Shown here one piece after another: positions 1-8,700 of a stretch of 36,249 nt of DNA; position 1 is the stretch's first letter; each line of letters starts with the position of its first letter. The position numbers and the translations under genes are program-made. The notes under the pieces were generated by a model that ran no database searches, was not told the DNA's origin, and was given only the letters and a program-made list of their open reading frames with translations. The stretch is from Ruminococcus sp. (GTDB lineage Bacteria; Bacillota; Clostridia; Oscillospirales; Ruminococcaceae): assembly GCA_015066715.1 (NCBI GenBank), contig SVNU01000010.1, positions 1-36,249 on the forward strand, read 5' to 3'.

Positions 1-4
1 TACT

Positions 5-38
5 ATACTTCCTATTTGTCAAGCGAAATAGGAAGTAT
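5..38. promoter_or_regulatory. Perfect 13-bp inverted repeat upstream of XRE gene, candidate operator
   Basis: Arms at 5-17 (ATACTTCCTATTT) and 26-38 (AAATAGGAAGTAT) are perfect inverted copies around an 8-base spacer. The half-site AAATAGGA recurs in direct orientation at 55-62, running into the ribosome site of the next gene. A TATAAT at 36-41 overlaps the right arm, but no good -35 lies 16-18 bases upstream. Position and symmetry suggest an autoregulatory operator of the following XRE protein; an RNA hairpin is the alternative. The role is inferred. Confidence 0.45.
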
Positions 39-71
39 AATTCTTATATAGTATAAATAGGAGGAACTAAA

Positions 72-401
72 ATGCTTATTTTTGATTTCAGAGCCATAGG
101 AAACAAGCTTCTTGCAATACGTAAAAAAGCAGGACTAACCCAGAGCGAGGTTGCAGAAGCTGCTAATCTGTCCGACAGAACTTACGCTGATATTGAAAGA
201 GGTACGGTTAATATGCGAATAGAAACTGTTTTGAAAATTTGTGACGCTTTGCATATAACTCCTGATGTTGTGCTGACAGAAGAAAATCCCGGTCTTGCCG
301 CAAAGCAGTCGGAGCTTATTGCAGAGCTTGACAAATGTACATTGCAGCAAAAGGAAACGGCGCTGGAGCTGCTGTCAGTTTATCTGAGGTCGATAAAATA
401 A
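72..401 (+). CDS. XRE-family helix-turn-helix regulator (109 aa)
   Basis: This is a small cytoplasmic DNA-binding protein. Residues 7-65 carry the Cro/C1-type helix-turn-helix: IGNKLLAIRKKAGLTQSEVA, then a recognition helix around NLSDRTYADIERG, then the usual LKICDALHITPDVVL. The C-terminal 35 residues are predicted helical and may dimerise. The ATG is preceded by AGGAGGAAC at a good distance. No effector domain is visible, so the regulated process is unknown. A perfect inverted repeat lies immediately upstream and suggests self-regulation. The gene is monocistronic: glyS has its own promoter at 451-479. The family call is secure; the target genes are unknown. Confidence 0.85.
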   Translation: MLIFDFRAIGNKLLAIRKKAGLTQSEVAEAANLSDRTYADIERGTVNMRIETVLKICDALHITPDVVLTEENPGLAAKQSELIAELDKCTLQQKETALELLSVYLRSIK

Positions 402-450
402 CAGGGTAATACTTTTGTTTATCTGAACCGTTTCTTTTTCATTTTATCTA

Positions 451-479
451 TTGCACATTTTAGAAAAATCTGTTATAAT
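451..479 (+). promoter_or_regulatory. Sigma-A type promoter of glyS
   Basis: TTGCAC (451-456), a 17-base spacer and TATAAT (474-479), 35 bases before the glyS start. The predicted 5' leader is about 30 nt, too short for a T-box, so the tRNA-sensing leader common on Firmicute synthetase genes is absent here. Confidence 0.8.
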
Positions 480-514
480 ATAAATATCTGATTAAAAATG
501 AAAGGAAGCAGATT

Positions 515-1918
515 ATGAAGAATACAGAAAAATCAATGGAAAAAATCGTTGACTTATGTAAATCAAAGGGCTATGTATATCCGGGCTCTGAAATTTACGG
601 TGGTCTTGCTAATACATGGGACTATGGCCCGCTTGGTGTTGAACTTAAAAACAATATTAAAAAGGCATGGATGAAGAAATTTGTTCAGGAAAACAAGTAT
701 AATGTTGGTCTTGACAGTGCTATTCTTATGAATCCGCAGACATGGGTTGCGTCAGGTCATATCGGTGGATTTTCCGACCCTCTTATGGACTGTAAGGAAT
801 GTAAGACACGTCACAGAGCTGACAATCTTATTGAAGATTTTGACGGTACAAATGTTGCCGGCTGGTCCAATGAACAGATGACAGAATACATTGCAGAGCA
901 TAACATTGCCTGCCCTAACTGCGGCAAGACAAATTTTACTGATATAAGACAGTTCAACCTTATGTTCAAAACATTCCAGGGCGTAACAGAGGATACAAAA
1001 TCCGAGCTTTATCTCCGTCCTGAAACAGCACAGGGTATATTTGTAAACTTTGCAAATATTCAGCGTACAACAAGAAAGAAGGTTCCTTTCGGTGTTGCGC
1101 AGATTGGTAAATCATTCAGAAACGAAATAACTCCGGGTAACTTTATATTCCGTGTTCGTGAATTTGAACAGATGGAGCTTGAATTCTTCTGTAAGCCGGG
1201 TACTGACCTTGAATGGTTCTCTTACTGGAGAGGCTTCTGCAAGGACTTCCTGACAGGTCTCGGACTCAAGGAAGAAAACCTTCGTCTGAGAGACCATTCA
1301 CCTGAAGAACTTTGCTTCTACTCAAAGGCAACTACAGACTTTGAATATCTTTTCCCATTCGGTTGGGGTGAACTCTGGGGCGTTGCTGACAGAACAGACT
1401 ATGACCTTACTCAGCATATCAAGACAAGCGGTAAGTCACTTGAATACTTTGACCCTGAAACAAATGAAAAGTACATTCCTTATGTAATTGAGCCGTCACT
1501 TGGTGTTGAGAGACTTTTCCTTTCAATCATCACTGAAGCCTATGACGAAGAAGAACTTGTTACAACAGATAAGAATGGTAATGAAAAGAAGGATGTAAGA
1601 ACAGTTATGCGTCTGCATCCGGCACTTGCGCCTTATAAGGTTGCTGTACTTCCGCTTGTAAAGAAGCTTACACCGAAGGCAGAGGAAGTATTTGAAATGC
1701 TTTCAAAGAAGTTTATGGTTACATTTGATGAAGCGGGTACTATTGGTAAGAGATACCGCCGTCAGGATGAAATTGGTACACCTTTCTGCGTAACATATGA
1801 CTTTGATACAATTGAAACAGACGGATGTGTGACAGTTCGTGACAGAGATATAATGCAGCAGGAAAGAATCAAGATTGAAGACCTTGTAAGCTATATTGAA
1901 AAGAAGATTGAATATTAA
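515..1918 (+). CDS. glyS: Glycyl-tRNA synthetase, homodimeric (alpha2) type
   Basis: Charges tRNA-Gly with glycine in the cytoplasm; a class II synthetase. The N-terminal [20 protein letters not shown] is the hallmark of the alpha2 enzyme. Two cysteine pairs (CKEC near residue 91 and CPNCG near 133) resemble a zinc-binding insertion. Motif 2 is visible as [20 protein letters not shown] and motif 3 as [17 protein letters not shown]; the C-terminal HGTH_P anticodon-binding domain follows (VAVLPLVKK onward). At 467 residues it has the length usual for bacterial single-chain GlyRS. The ATG has GAAAGGAAG upstream. Its terminator has been split by a repeat element at 1950-2246. Identity is very secure. 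Confidence 0.97.
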   Translation: MKNTEKSMEKIVDLCKSKGYVYPGSEIYGGLANTWDYGPLGVELKNNIKKAWMKKFVQENKYNVGLDSAILMNPQTWVASGHIGGFSDPLMDCKECKTRHRADNLIEDFDGTNVAGWSNEQMTEYIAEHNIACPNCGKTNFTDIRQFNLMFKTFQGVTEDTKSELYLRPETAQGIFVNFANIQRTTRKKVPFGVAQIGKSFRNEITPGNFIFRVREFEQMELEFFCKPGTDLEWFSYWRGFCKDFLTGLGLKEENLRLRDHSPEELCFYSKATTDFEYLFPFGWGELWGVADRTDYDLTQHIKTSGKSLEYFDPETNEKYIPYVIEPSLGVERLFLSIITEAYDEEELVTTDKNGNEKKDVRTVMRLHPALAPYKVAVLPLVKKLTPKAEEVFEMLSKKFMVTFDEAGTIGKRYRRQDEIGTPFCVTYDFDTIETDGCVTVRDRDIMQQERIKIEDLVSYIEKKIEY

Positions 1919-1925
1919 AAATATA

Positions 1926-1949
1926 AGGCGATGCCGGATGGCATCGCCT
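1926..1949 (+). repeat. Gene-proximal copy of glyS terminator hairpin (24-bp duplication)
   Basis: Arms AGGCGATGCC and GGCATCGCCT around a 4-base loop, identical over 24 bases to 2247-2270. This copy is followed by CAGTTTG, the end of the repeat element, instead of a T-run, so it should no longer terminate transcription by itself. Confidence 0.85.
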
Positions 1950-2246
1950 CAGTTTGTCGAAAAAGTCGTTTTTGAAATTTCAAATTAAAAGTTTTTTGGT
2001 CCAGCAATTTTTTCAAAAATGCTGGCGGAATCCAAAGGCAGAGCCTTTGGTCGCTCACCGCAGTGAGCGAAGATTTCATGTCGAAGGCGCATTTACGAGG
2101 GGTGAATTGACAAAACAGCCCGGTGGGCTGTTTTTCAAGAGGGGACGCTTTGCAAGAAAAAGCGTCCCCTTACTATCTTTCCTCGTTATTTGAATCTGCC
2201 GATTTAATCGGCACAATAATCATAAATGAGGTTTTTCTACAGTCTG
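1950..2246 (+). mobile_element. Non-autonomous repeat element, copy A (297 bp), inserted in the glyS terminator
   Basis: The element begins CAGTTTGTCGAAAAAG and ends in GGTTTTTCTACAGTCTG; reverse-complemented, that end starts CAGACTGTAGAAAAA, so 12 of the first 15 terminal bases form an imperfect inverted repeat. It is bracketed by two perfect copies of the 24-base terminator hairpin. The interior is a string of hairpins: CCAGCA/TGCTGG, AAAGGC/GCCTTT, CGCTCAC/GTGAGCG, ACAGCCC/GGGCTGT, GGGGACGC/GCGTCCCC and TGCCGATT/AATCGGCA. It resembles copy C over its whole length at roughly 90 percent by eye. Open frames across it (such as 1954-2193) lack ribosome sites and merely translate the hairpins. 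No transposase is encoded, so mobilisation in trans by an IS30-like enzyme is inferred. Confidence 0.8.
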
Positions 2247-2278
2247 AGGCGATGCCGGATGGCATCGCCTCTTTTTTT
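2247..2278 (+). terminator. Rho-independent terminator of glyS (distal hairpin copy with T-run)
   Basis: Ten-base-pair stem AGGCGATGCC/GGCATCGCCT with a 4-base loop at 2247-2270, followed by C and eight T. This is the copy that kept the T-run. It also lies against the stop codon of the convergent minus-strand gene. Confidence 0.9.
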
Positions 2279-4668
2279 TATAATATTTTTTCAATTTCTT
2301 TTCTGATTGCAGCATTTCGTTTTGCATAATCAATATTCAGCGGCTTAATTTTTCCGTCAACAAAATCATGCATGCCCTGTAAAATACCTTCCATGCTGTC
2401 CTCAACAAGGTATCCGTTGTACTTTCTAAGGAAATTACCTGGACCTTCAACATCCGTTGAAAAAACAGGAACACCAAGAGAATCCGCTTCCAGCATAACA
2501 AGTCCCAGACCCTCATAGATTGATGAAAGAATAAATAAATCGCACCTTTTCAAGATAGGCATTGGGTTCTGAATCGATTTGATAAGTACGATATCCTTCC
2601 AGCAATCCGTCTGTCTTACCATCTGAATGGTTTTGTTGTAAAGCACACCGAGACCACCTATGATAATAAGCTTTGAATCGGGATGTTCCCTATGAAATTC
2701 TTCAAAGGCTTCAATCAGACGGAAATGTCCTTTTTCAGGTGAAAAACGTCCCACAGTGATAAATTTCATACCCTTGGAATTAAGAATATGATTTACGCCG
2801 TCAGGGTGCGGACAGAAAATTTCTGTATCCATCTGGAATTCTATTGGCATATTTCCTTTCATAACAATTTCTTCATGATTATGGAAATTGTCGATAACTC
2901 TTATATTATCACTTCTTCCGCTTATCTGCTCAATAGAAGGAGAGACGCTTTCGGAAACAGCAACTACATTATCATAAACATTGTATGCCCAGTTTAAAAC
3001 ATGAATATTCTGGTTGTTTCTTGTTTCTATTTCTCTTACCATATCACTGTGAACGAAAATGGTTCTTTTTGCGTCGAAAGCTGACATAATACCTATAGTT
3101 AGATTTTCATAGCCATTAAACTGAATAACATGATCAAATTTAATACCATAGAAATGTCGTTTTATTTCACGCTTATATGCCTCTATCAGTGCTTTTTTAT
3201 GCTTTTTGTTTCCTCGCTTTGTAAATGCTTTATATGCATGAGATGTTTTGAAATCAAATATCATTTCGGAACTCATCGGAATAATTCCGGCATTTTCAGG
3301 AATTACCTGAGTACGCTGCGGTGCACTTCTAAGAAGCGCTTCACGGAATGTTATATAATAATTGTATTTCTCAAGGTTAATATTGCTTAAAAGTGACATT
3401 AAAGAGGTTGTAATACCGTTTTTATCGAGATTACCGCCATAAACAAGGATGTTCTTTTTGTTGTTTGCGATAAGCTTTTCTTCGTTGCAGACTTTTTTAT
3501 CGAGAAATACTCTTTGGCAGATTTTCTTAACAGCGTCAGGATTATCGTAGGTACAGTATTTTTTTATAAATTCCGTATCATCATAATCCTTTGGTGTATT
3601 AATCGCCTCAATAAGCTCATCAACTGTTGCTGCTTGTGGGAATGGGTAATCATCAAGAGATTCATAAACCCCTCTTGTGCTGAAATATTCTTCCTTGTCG
3701 TAGGTATAAAGAATTATTTTGCGGTGTGAATTTGCAAAGTCATAGAAAACGCTTGAATAGTCAGTAACAAGAGTATCTGCCATATTCAGGATTTCATAGT
3801 ATTCATATCCTGTCGGAAATGCTTTGATATGACGGTACTCATCATCCTCAAATTCAAGCTTCATAAGTGGGTGATACTTGACATACATAATCTGATTATC
3901 AGCAAGTCTGCCATCCATATCTTTGAGGAATGCTGTTGTTTCGTCAAGCACATCATCAACGGCGTACTTGTTTACCTGTCCTCTCCATGTAGGCATGTAA
4001 ACAATAATTTCCTTGTCGTTTACACCGAACTGATTACGAAGCTCCTCACGCCTTTCGGTATTGAAGAAAACCGAGTTTCTCGGGTAACCTTCATTTAAAA
4101 TAGTGGTTTTGCTGAGATTTTTCAGCATATAGGCGTTTACCATTTTTTCCTTCATGTACTCATTGGGAAAAACAAGATAATCGCTGAAAATAAGATTTCT
4201 CATAACATTTCCCATGTTATAAACTTCATTTTCAACATCACGCCCCATATTTTTAAGCGGTGTGCCATGCCATGTATTCAGTATAATCTGACCTTCCTTT
4301 TTGATAAAACGCCTTGGAAAGGAAGTGTCATTAACAAGATATTTTGCTTTTGACAAATGCTTGTAATAAGTTATGGACTCTGCTCTTAAAAGCTTTATGT
4401 TCCTTATATTATATTGTCTTAGCATTGCTTTTACATCATTTTTTTTATAATCTCTGGCAGAAATGCAAAGCTTTAAATGCTTATAATCGGGATTTTCAGA
4501 AAGCTCTTTGGTAATATAAAGAATATTGCCGGCAAGATCACCACCACTTCTCGATTCAATAAAAACCTTTTTCGGATTAAGCGCTGACTTCTGATATATT
4601 CCATAGTAAAGGCTAAGCCATATTCGAAGTTTAAGTGTATTTATGATTTTTTTGACATTAATCGCCAT
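2278..4668 (-). CDS. CDP-glycerol glycerophosphotransferase fused to a GT4 glycosyltransferase
   Basis: Likely adds glycerophosphate, and perhaps a sugar, in teichoic-acid type wall polymer synthesis at the inner membrane face. Residues about 30-390 are a TagB/TagF-type domain: NTWHGTPLKNMGRD (His134), VYMPTWRG near 223, KYHPLMK near 264 and VTDYSSVFYDF near 301 are family motifs. Residues about 405-796 form a second enzyme with a GT-B fold: VGRFSPEKGH and YEGLGLVMLEADSLGVPVF are GT4 signatures. At 796 residues it is about twice a single TagF-type domain, hence a true fusion. The ATG follows GGAGGG and lies 19 bases after tagD, which would supply CDP-glycerol. Domain calls are secure; the exact polymer is not. 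Confidence 0.9.
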   Translation of the reverse strand: MAINVKKIINTLKLRIWLSLYYGIYQKSALNPKKVFIESRSGGDLAGNILYITKELSENPDYKHLKLCISARDYKKNDVKAMLRQYNIRNIKLLRAESITYYKHLSKAKYLVNDTSFPRRFIKKEGQIILNTWHGTPLKNMGRDVENEVYNMGNVMRNLIFSDYLVFPNEYMKEKMVNAYMLKNLSKTTILNEGYPRNSVFFNTERREELRNQFGVNDKEIIVYMPTWRGQVNKYAVDDVLDETTAFLKDMDGRLADNQIMYVKYHPLMKLEFEDDEYRHIKAFPTGYEYYEILNMADTLVTDYSSVFYDFANSHRKIILYTYDKEEYFSTRGVYESLDDYPFPQAATVDELIEAINTPKDYDDTEFIKKYCTYDNPDAVKKICQRVFLDKKVCNEEKLIANNKKNILVYGGNLDKNGITTSLMSLLSNINLEKYNYYITFREALLRSAPQRTQVIPENAGIIPMSSEMIFDFKTSHAYKAFTKRGNKKHKKALIEAYKREIKRHFYGIKFDHVIQFNGYENLTIGIMSAFDAKRTIFVHSDMVREIETRNNQNIHVLNWAYNVYDNVVAVSESVSPSIEQISGRSDNIRVIDNFHNHEEIVMKGNMPIEFQMDTEIFCPHPDGVNHILNSKGMKFITVGRFSPEKGHFRLIEAFEEFHREHPDSKLIIIGGLGVLYNKTIQMVRQTDCWKDIVLIKSIQNPMPILKRCDLFILSSIYEGLGLVMLEADSLGVPVFSTDVEGPGNFLRKYNGYLVEDSMEGILQGMHDFVDGKIKPLNIDYAKRNAAIRKEIEKIL

Positions 4669-4687
4669 TTGACTTCCCTCCGGAATA

Positions 4688-5074
4688 TTATTTCAGATCA
4701 TTTTTTATCTGTGTTGTGGAAATTTCAGGTGTTCTCGGCAGATATACGACCTCACAGTAGTCCTTTAAAAAGTCGAATTTACCTGTCCAGTCATCTCCCA
4801 TTACAAATGTATCAACCTTGAATTCCTTTACATCACTGATTTTCTGCTCCCAGTTTTCTTCCGGAATAACCAGATCAACATATCTTATTGCTTCAAGAAG
4901 TTGCTTTCTCTGCTCGTATGTAAAATAACACTTTTTCTGTTTTGAATTCCAGTTGAATTCATCTGTTGAAAGGGCAACTATAAGATAATCACCCTGCGCT
5001 TTGGCACGCTTTAAAATATTTATATGACCATAATGAAGAAGGTCAAATGTTCCGTATGTTATAACTTTTTTCAT
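4688..5074 (-). CDS. tagD: Glycerol-3-phosphate cytidylyltransferase
   Basis: Makes CDP-glycerol from CTP and sn-glycerol 3-phosphate in the cytoplasm. The 128-residue protein has the nucleotidyltransferase HxGH motif (HYGH, residues 14-17, in YGTFDLLHYGHINIL) and the C-terminal PRTPEISTTQI that corresponds to the RTxGIST nucleotide-binding motif. Length matches TagD. The ATG is preceded by TAGGAG. It is first in a two-gene operon with the glycerophosphotransferase fusion, driven by the promoter at 5112-5140. The name tagD follows the Bacillus gene; the polymer need not be a classical wall teichoic acid. Confidence 0.92.
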   Translation of the reverse strand: MKKVITYGTFDLLHYGHINILKRAKAQGDYLIVALSTDEFNWNSKQKKCYFTYEQRKQLLEAIRYVDLVIPEENWEQKISDVKEFKVDTFVMGDDWTGKFDFLKDYCEVVYLPRTPEISTTQIKNDLK

Positions 5075-5111
5075 ATTTTTTCTCCTAAAAAAACAATATA
5101 CTCTTATGATA

Positions 5112-5140
5112 AGTATATATCATATTTGTAGTTTTGTCAA
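5112..5140 (-). promoter_or_regulatory. Sigma-A promoter of the tagD operon
   Basis: On the minus strand: TTGACA (5140-5135), a 17-base spacer and TATACT (5117-5112), ending 38 bases before the tagD ATG. Confidence 0.85.
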
Positions 5141-5313
5141 GGAATTTGAAGCATGACTTTCAAAATGTCTGAAGGTTTAATAAAAGAAAATTCAGACTTA
5201 TACCGTTCTTTAACTCAAACATTTATCTTTAAAAGAACAAGCATACCTGATAAAAAGTACAAATATAAGTTTATAGTTAGAAGGATAAATATCCCCTTGA
5301 AACTTTCTGAAAA
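5141..5313. other. Intergenic stretch with no recognisable gene
   Basis: An AT-rich spacer between the tagD promoter and the distal subtilase terminator. An open frame at 5153-5353 has no ribosome site, ordinary AT-rich composition and runs through a terminator hairpin into element B, so it is not called. No structured RNA or promoter facing right was recognised. Confidence 0.6.
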
Positions 5314-5343
5314 AGACGGCAGAATGTTGACATACTACCGTCT
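5310..5343 (-). terminator. Distal copy of subtilase terminator hairpin with T-run
   Basis: On the minus strand the hairpin 5343-5314 (arms AGACGGTAGTATG and CATTCTGCCGTCT, two mismatches) is followed by five T. It is a diverged copy of the perfect hairpin at 5693-5724, on the other side of element B. The mismatches suggest this duplication is older than the two perfect ones in the window. Confidence 0.7.
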
Positions 5344-5692
5344 CAGACTGTAGAAAAACCTCAATATTGGTTTTTGTGCCGATTAAATCGGCAGATTAAG
5401 ATTACAAATACAGTTAGTAAGGGGACGCTTTTTCTTGCAAAGCGTCCCCTCTTGAAAAACAGCCCACCGGGCTGTTTTTCAATTCACAGCATTGCTTAAA
5501 AGGTAAGAAGCAATGCACGATTGCTCTAAAGATAGCAACCGCCCTCGTAAATGCGCCACTTAGGCAAGGTGTTTCGCCGTCTGCGGACGGCGACGAGTGG
5601 CGCTGCCCCTCGACCCCGTAAACTTTTAAAAAAGTTTAATCAAAACTTTTAGTTTTTAATGTTATTTTTCTAAAGACTTTTTCGACAAACTG
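5344..5692 (-). mobile_element. Non-autonomous repeat element, copy B (349 bp, mosaic), in the subtilase terminator
   Basis: Read on the minus strand it starts CAGTTTGTCGAAAAAGTC and ends GGTTTTTCTACAGTCTG, like copies A and C. It shares their distal half: the ACAGCCC/GGGCTGT, GGGGACGC/GCGTCCCC and TGCCGATT/AATCGGCA hairpins and the GGCGCATTTACGAGG box. Its proximal half is different: a nested stem with outer arms GCGCCACT/AGTGGCGC (5601-5555) enclosing CGCCGTC/GACGGCG, a stem GCATTGCTT/AAGCAATGC, and a TTGCT/AGCAA stem. Flanking terminator hairpins are present on both sides but diverged. The shared ends with an exchanged middle suggest modular exchange within a family. Confidence 0.75.
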
Positions 5693-5724
5693 CAACGGCA
5701 GTATGCATTAGCATACTGCCGTCT
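5693..5724 (-). repeat. Gene-proximal copy of subtilase terminator hairpin
   Basis: Arms GACGGCAGTATGC and GCATACTGCCGTT around a 4-base loop on the minus strand, just after the subtilase stop. The T-run expected after it is replaced by element B (CAGTTTG), leaving a stem without a T-tract. Confidence 0.75.
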
Positions 5725-5728
5725 TTTA

Positions 5729-8700
5729 TTATCTTCTTGAAGCAAGATGCCTTGCAATAGTTGCAGCGTCACTGACTGTAACTGATCCGTCCTTGTTGTA
5801 ATCGGCACAGTATCCGCCTATTGATGTAAGAAATGTCTGGTATTTATCGGTTTTTTTATTGCTTAACAATCTTGCAATGTATGCAGCGTCGCTGACGTTG
5901 AACTTACCGTCTGTATTTGCATCACCGGCTATGCCTGATGCGGCATCATAACAGTATATGGCAAAACCGTCAATAAAAAGGGTTACTTCTGTCGTTTCAT
6001 AACCATAAGCTTCATACATATCAATCGGAGTCATATCAGTCTGAACATCCAGTTCATATTCATCTCCGTTTTCATCCAGAAATACAATCTTGTCCTTTAC
6101 AAAATCATCTTCATCGGTTGTTGCATATTCAATACAGCCGTTAAATTCAGCTGTAAGATTCCCGGATACATCATCAGGTGAAACAACAGAATAGTTTCCT
6201 GCTGTATCGTAAACCTCAATAATTTCATCCGCTGCATTTTCCGAAATGTCAATTATAATTTTTTTACCTGAAACAGAACTATTTGCCGACTGTTCATCAA
6301 TAACTGCGTAGACGTCATTGGAATAATTCAATGCTCCCTGAATGGCAGTATTGTCCTGCGCTTCAATTACAAGGTACTCTGATTCATTTATTGTAAGCTT
6401 GCTGACATCTTTGATAACGGGTGCCTGATTATCAATTTTAATTTTACAGCTGCCGATAACTGTCATCTTGTCTGAAAGAGGAAGTCTTGCACTGATTTCA
6501 ACTGTGTATTCGGAATTATCATGTATTGTACCGTTTTCTTTAAAGTCCCAGTTTATATCATACATATTAGGAAAAATTGAATAATCATAGTTTTCAACGT
6601 TAAATCCCGAACCAAGATTTTCTGTATAAATCTGCTTGTTGTCTGAATTGTAAATTGTTGCCGTAAGGTCATAGCATCTTCTTTTGAACATCATGCATAA
6701 TTTCATGGTGTCAAGTACACCATCGGCATTTGGTGAAAAGCATGGCTGTGATATTTTTCCATCAAACAGATTGTATCCTGCAGCATTCAATGAATAATCG
6801 CATAAAATTGCATCAGGTTCTTCGCTTTCAGGGTTATTATACAAAAAATCGTATGCGATGCCGCCTTCATCAGCCTGTGACCAGTCACCGCAGAACGCCA
6901 TAAACGACATGGTAAGATTAGGCTGCTCCTCACAGCTGAGTCTTACAAAGCCGTCGATAAATCTTCCGCCGCTTGATTTGATAAGATTGAACATTTCATC
7001 CGACAGAGTTATTTTTGCTGTAATTTTTATAGTTTTTCCTGCCGGAACTGTCAGTTGCTGCAGAATACTTCCGGAGTTATCAGAAAAAACGGCCGTAAAA
7101 TCTTCATTTTCAGCAAGTCTGAGGGTATTCCATGCAAGTTCGCCGTTTTCATTTTCCGTATCTTTAAAAAGCTGAACCGAAGGAGCATACTGACAATCCT
7201 TGTCGCTTATATTTGTTACATTGAATGTCAGGTCATAGCTTTGTCTGTATCCGTCACCCAGTGAAATTTTCGGTCGGTAATTATCCTTTTCGCTGTCCGA
7301 AGAAATATAGCACGGTGTATTTATTGCAGAATTTATATTTGCAATACCGTTACCCTGAACTCTTGGCGAAGCAATTTCAAGGGAATCCGAGGTATAAACA
7401 GGAGTTGCTGTAGACATAAGAAGCTTTGCGGAAAGCTCGGTAAAATCACATCTGCTTGCTATACCATACTTTTCAGCGTTCTTCACAAGATATTGCTTTA
7501 AAAGTGCATTTAAACCTGTAAGCTGCGGGGATGACATTGAAGTGCCGGAAAAGAAATCATATGATTTATGCAGTATTTCACCGTCTGTAACACTTGAAAG
7601 TATATTTCCGCCAAAGCCTGAAATATCAGGAGACAAGAAAAGCTGTTCGGTAAATGCCCACGAAGAAAAATTACTCATAGAAATGCTGTCATTGTAAGCA
7701 ATAGTATAGACAGTTGCGCCGAACGAAACTGTTTTTTCTTCTGCTTCAATCATTTTCATACCTGTTTCATAGGAAACCATGCCGGCAGGCAGGTCAGAAC
7801 CTACTATAGGGAATATTTCGGAATCGTCGCTGTTGTAAATTATAATTCCTGCTGCATTTGCAGAAAGAGCCTCACTGATTTTTTCCATAAAAGTAGTATT
7901 GCCTAGTTTTACAAGAGCTATTTTATCCGCTACATCAATTTCCGAATAATCATCCTGTTCACCGTATCCCGGAACAACAACGTATTCATATTCCATATTT
8001 TCATATACATCTGATATTGGATAATCATATGAATTTACAATTGCTTCTTCACTTCCGTCAGTAAACTTTAATGTGCCGTATTCTTTTTTTGTTATGGGAT
8101 TTTCAGCCGAAGCTACTGCAAGAACGTTTCCTGTATTAGTTGGTGAGCCACTTGTACTGTAGTCAGTGAAAATATCGGTTGCAACTGTGGCTTTTGCACT
8201 GTTTCCGGCTGCGTTACAAAAAATAGTACCTGTATTTGTGATGTTTTTAATTGCTTCATATTCAGAAACAGATTTTTTATATGTAGTATAAGAAGAACCA
8301 TAGCTTGCATTTATAACATCTGCCCCGAGATAAAGAGCATCGTCATATGCTGCCATCAGGTTTGAATCGGAAAGAGTTACTGATGAAAGCAGAACAAGCT
8401 GTGCATTTGAAGCAACGCCGTCAGGATCATACAGTTTATGGGTTTCAGAATCGCCATTACCTGCTGCTATTCCTGCAACATGTGTACCATGTGACGAATA
8501 TTTTGAGAAAGTATTGAAATCATATCCCTGGTAATCAAACGCAAAAGGGATTTTCTCGTTTACATAGCATTTTTTTGATACATATGGTGCGGCTGAAAGA
8601 TATGGGTAAACCGCTCTTACATCTGCTTCTGTAAGCCTGCCGGTTGCACCTTCAGGCATTGTCAGAAATTCATGATTCAAATCAAATTCGTCATCAATAA

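Noticed and set aside
474-514. T-box leader before glyS
   Set aside because: Only about 30 nt separate the predicted transcription start from the start codon.
1954-2193. Open frame of 79 residues (and 2123-2329) across element A, with a look-alike at 9503-9811
   Set aside because: They translate the repeat element; similarity between copies comes from repeated DNA. No ribosome sites, and the stems explain the sequence.
5153-5353. Open frame of 66 residues between tagD and element B
   Set aside because: No ribosome site, runs through a terminator hairpin into element B, and composition is that of intergenic DNA.
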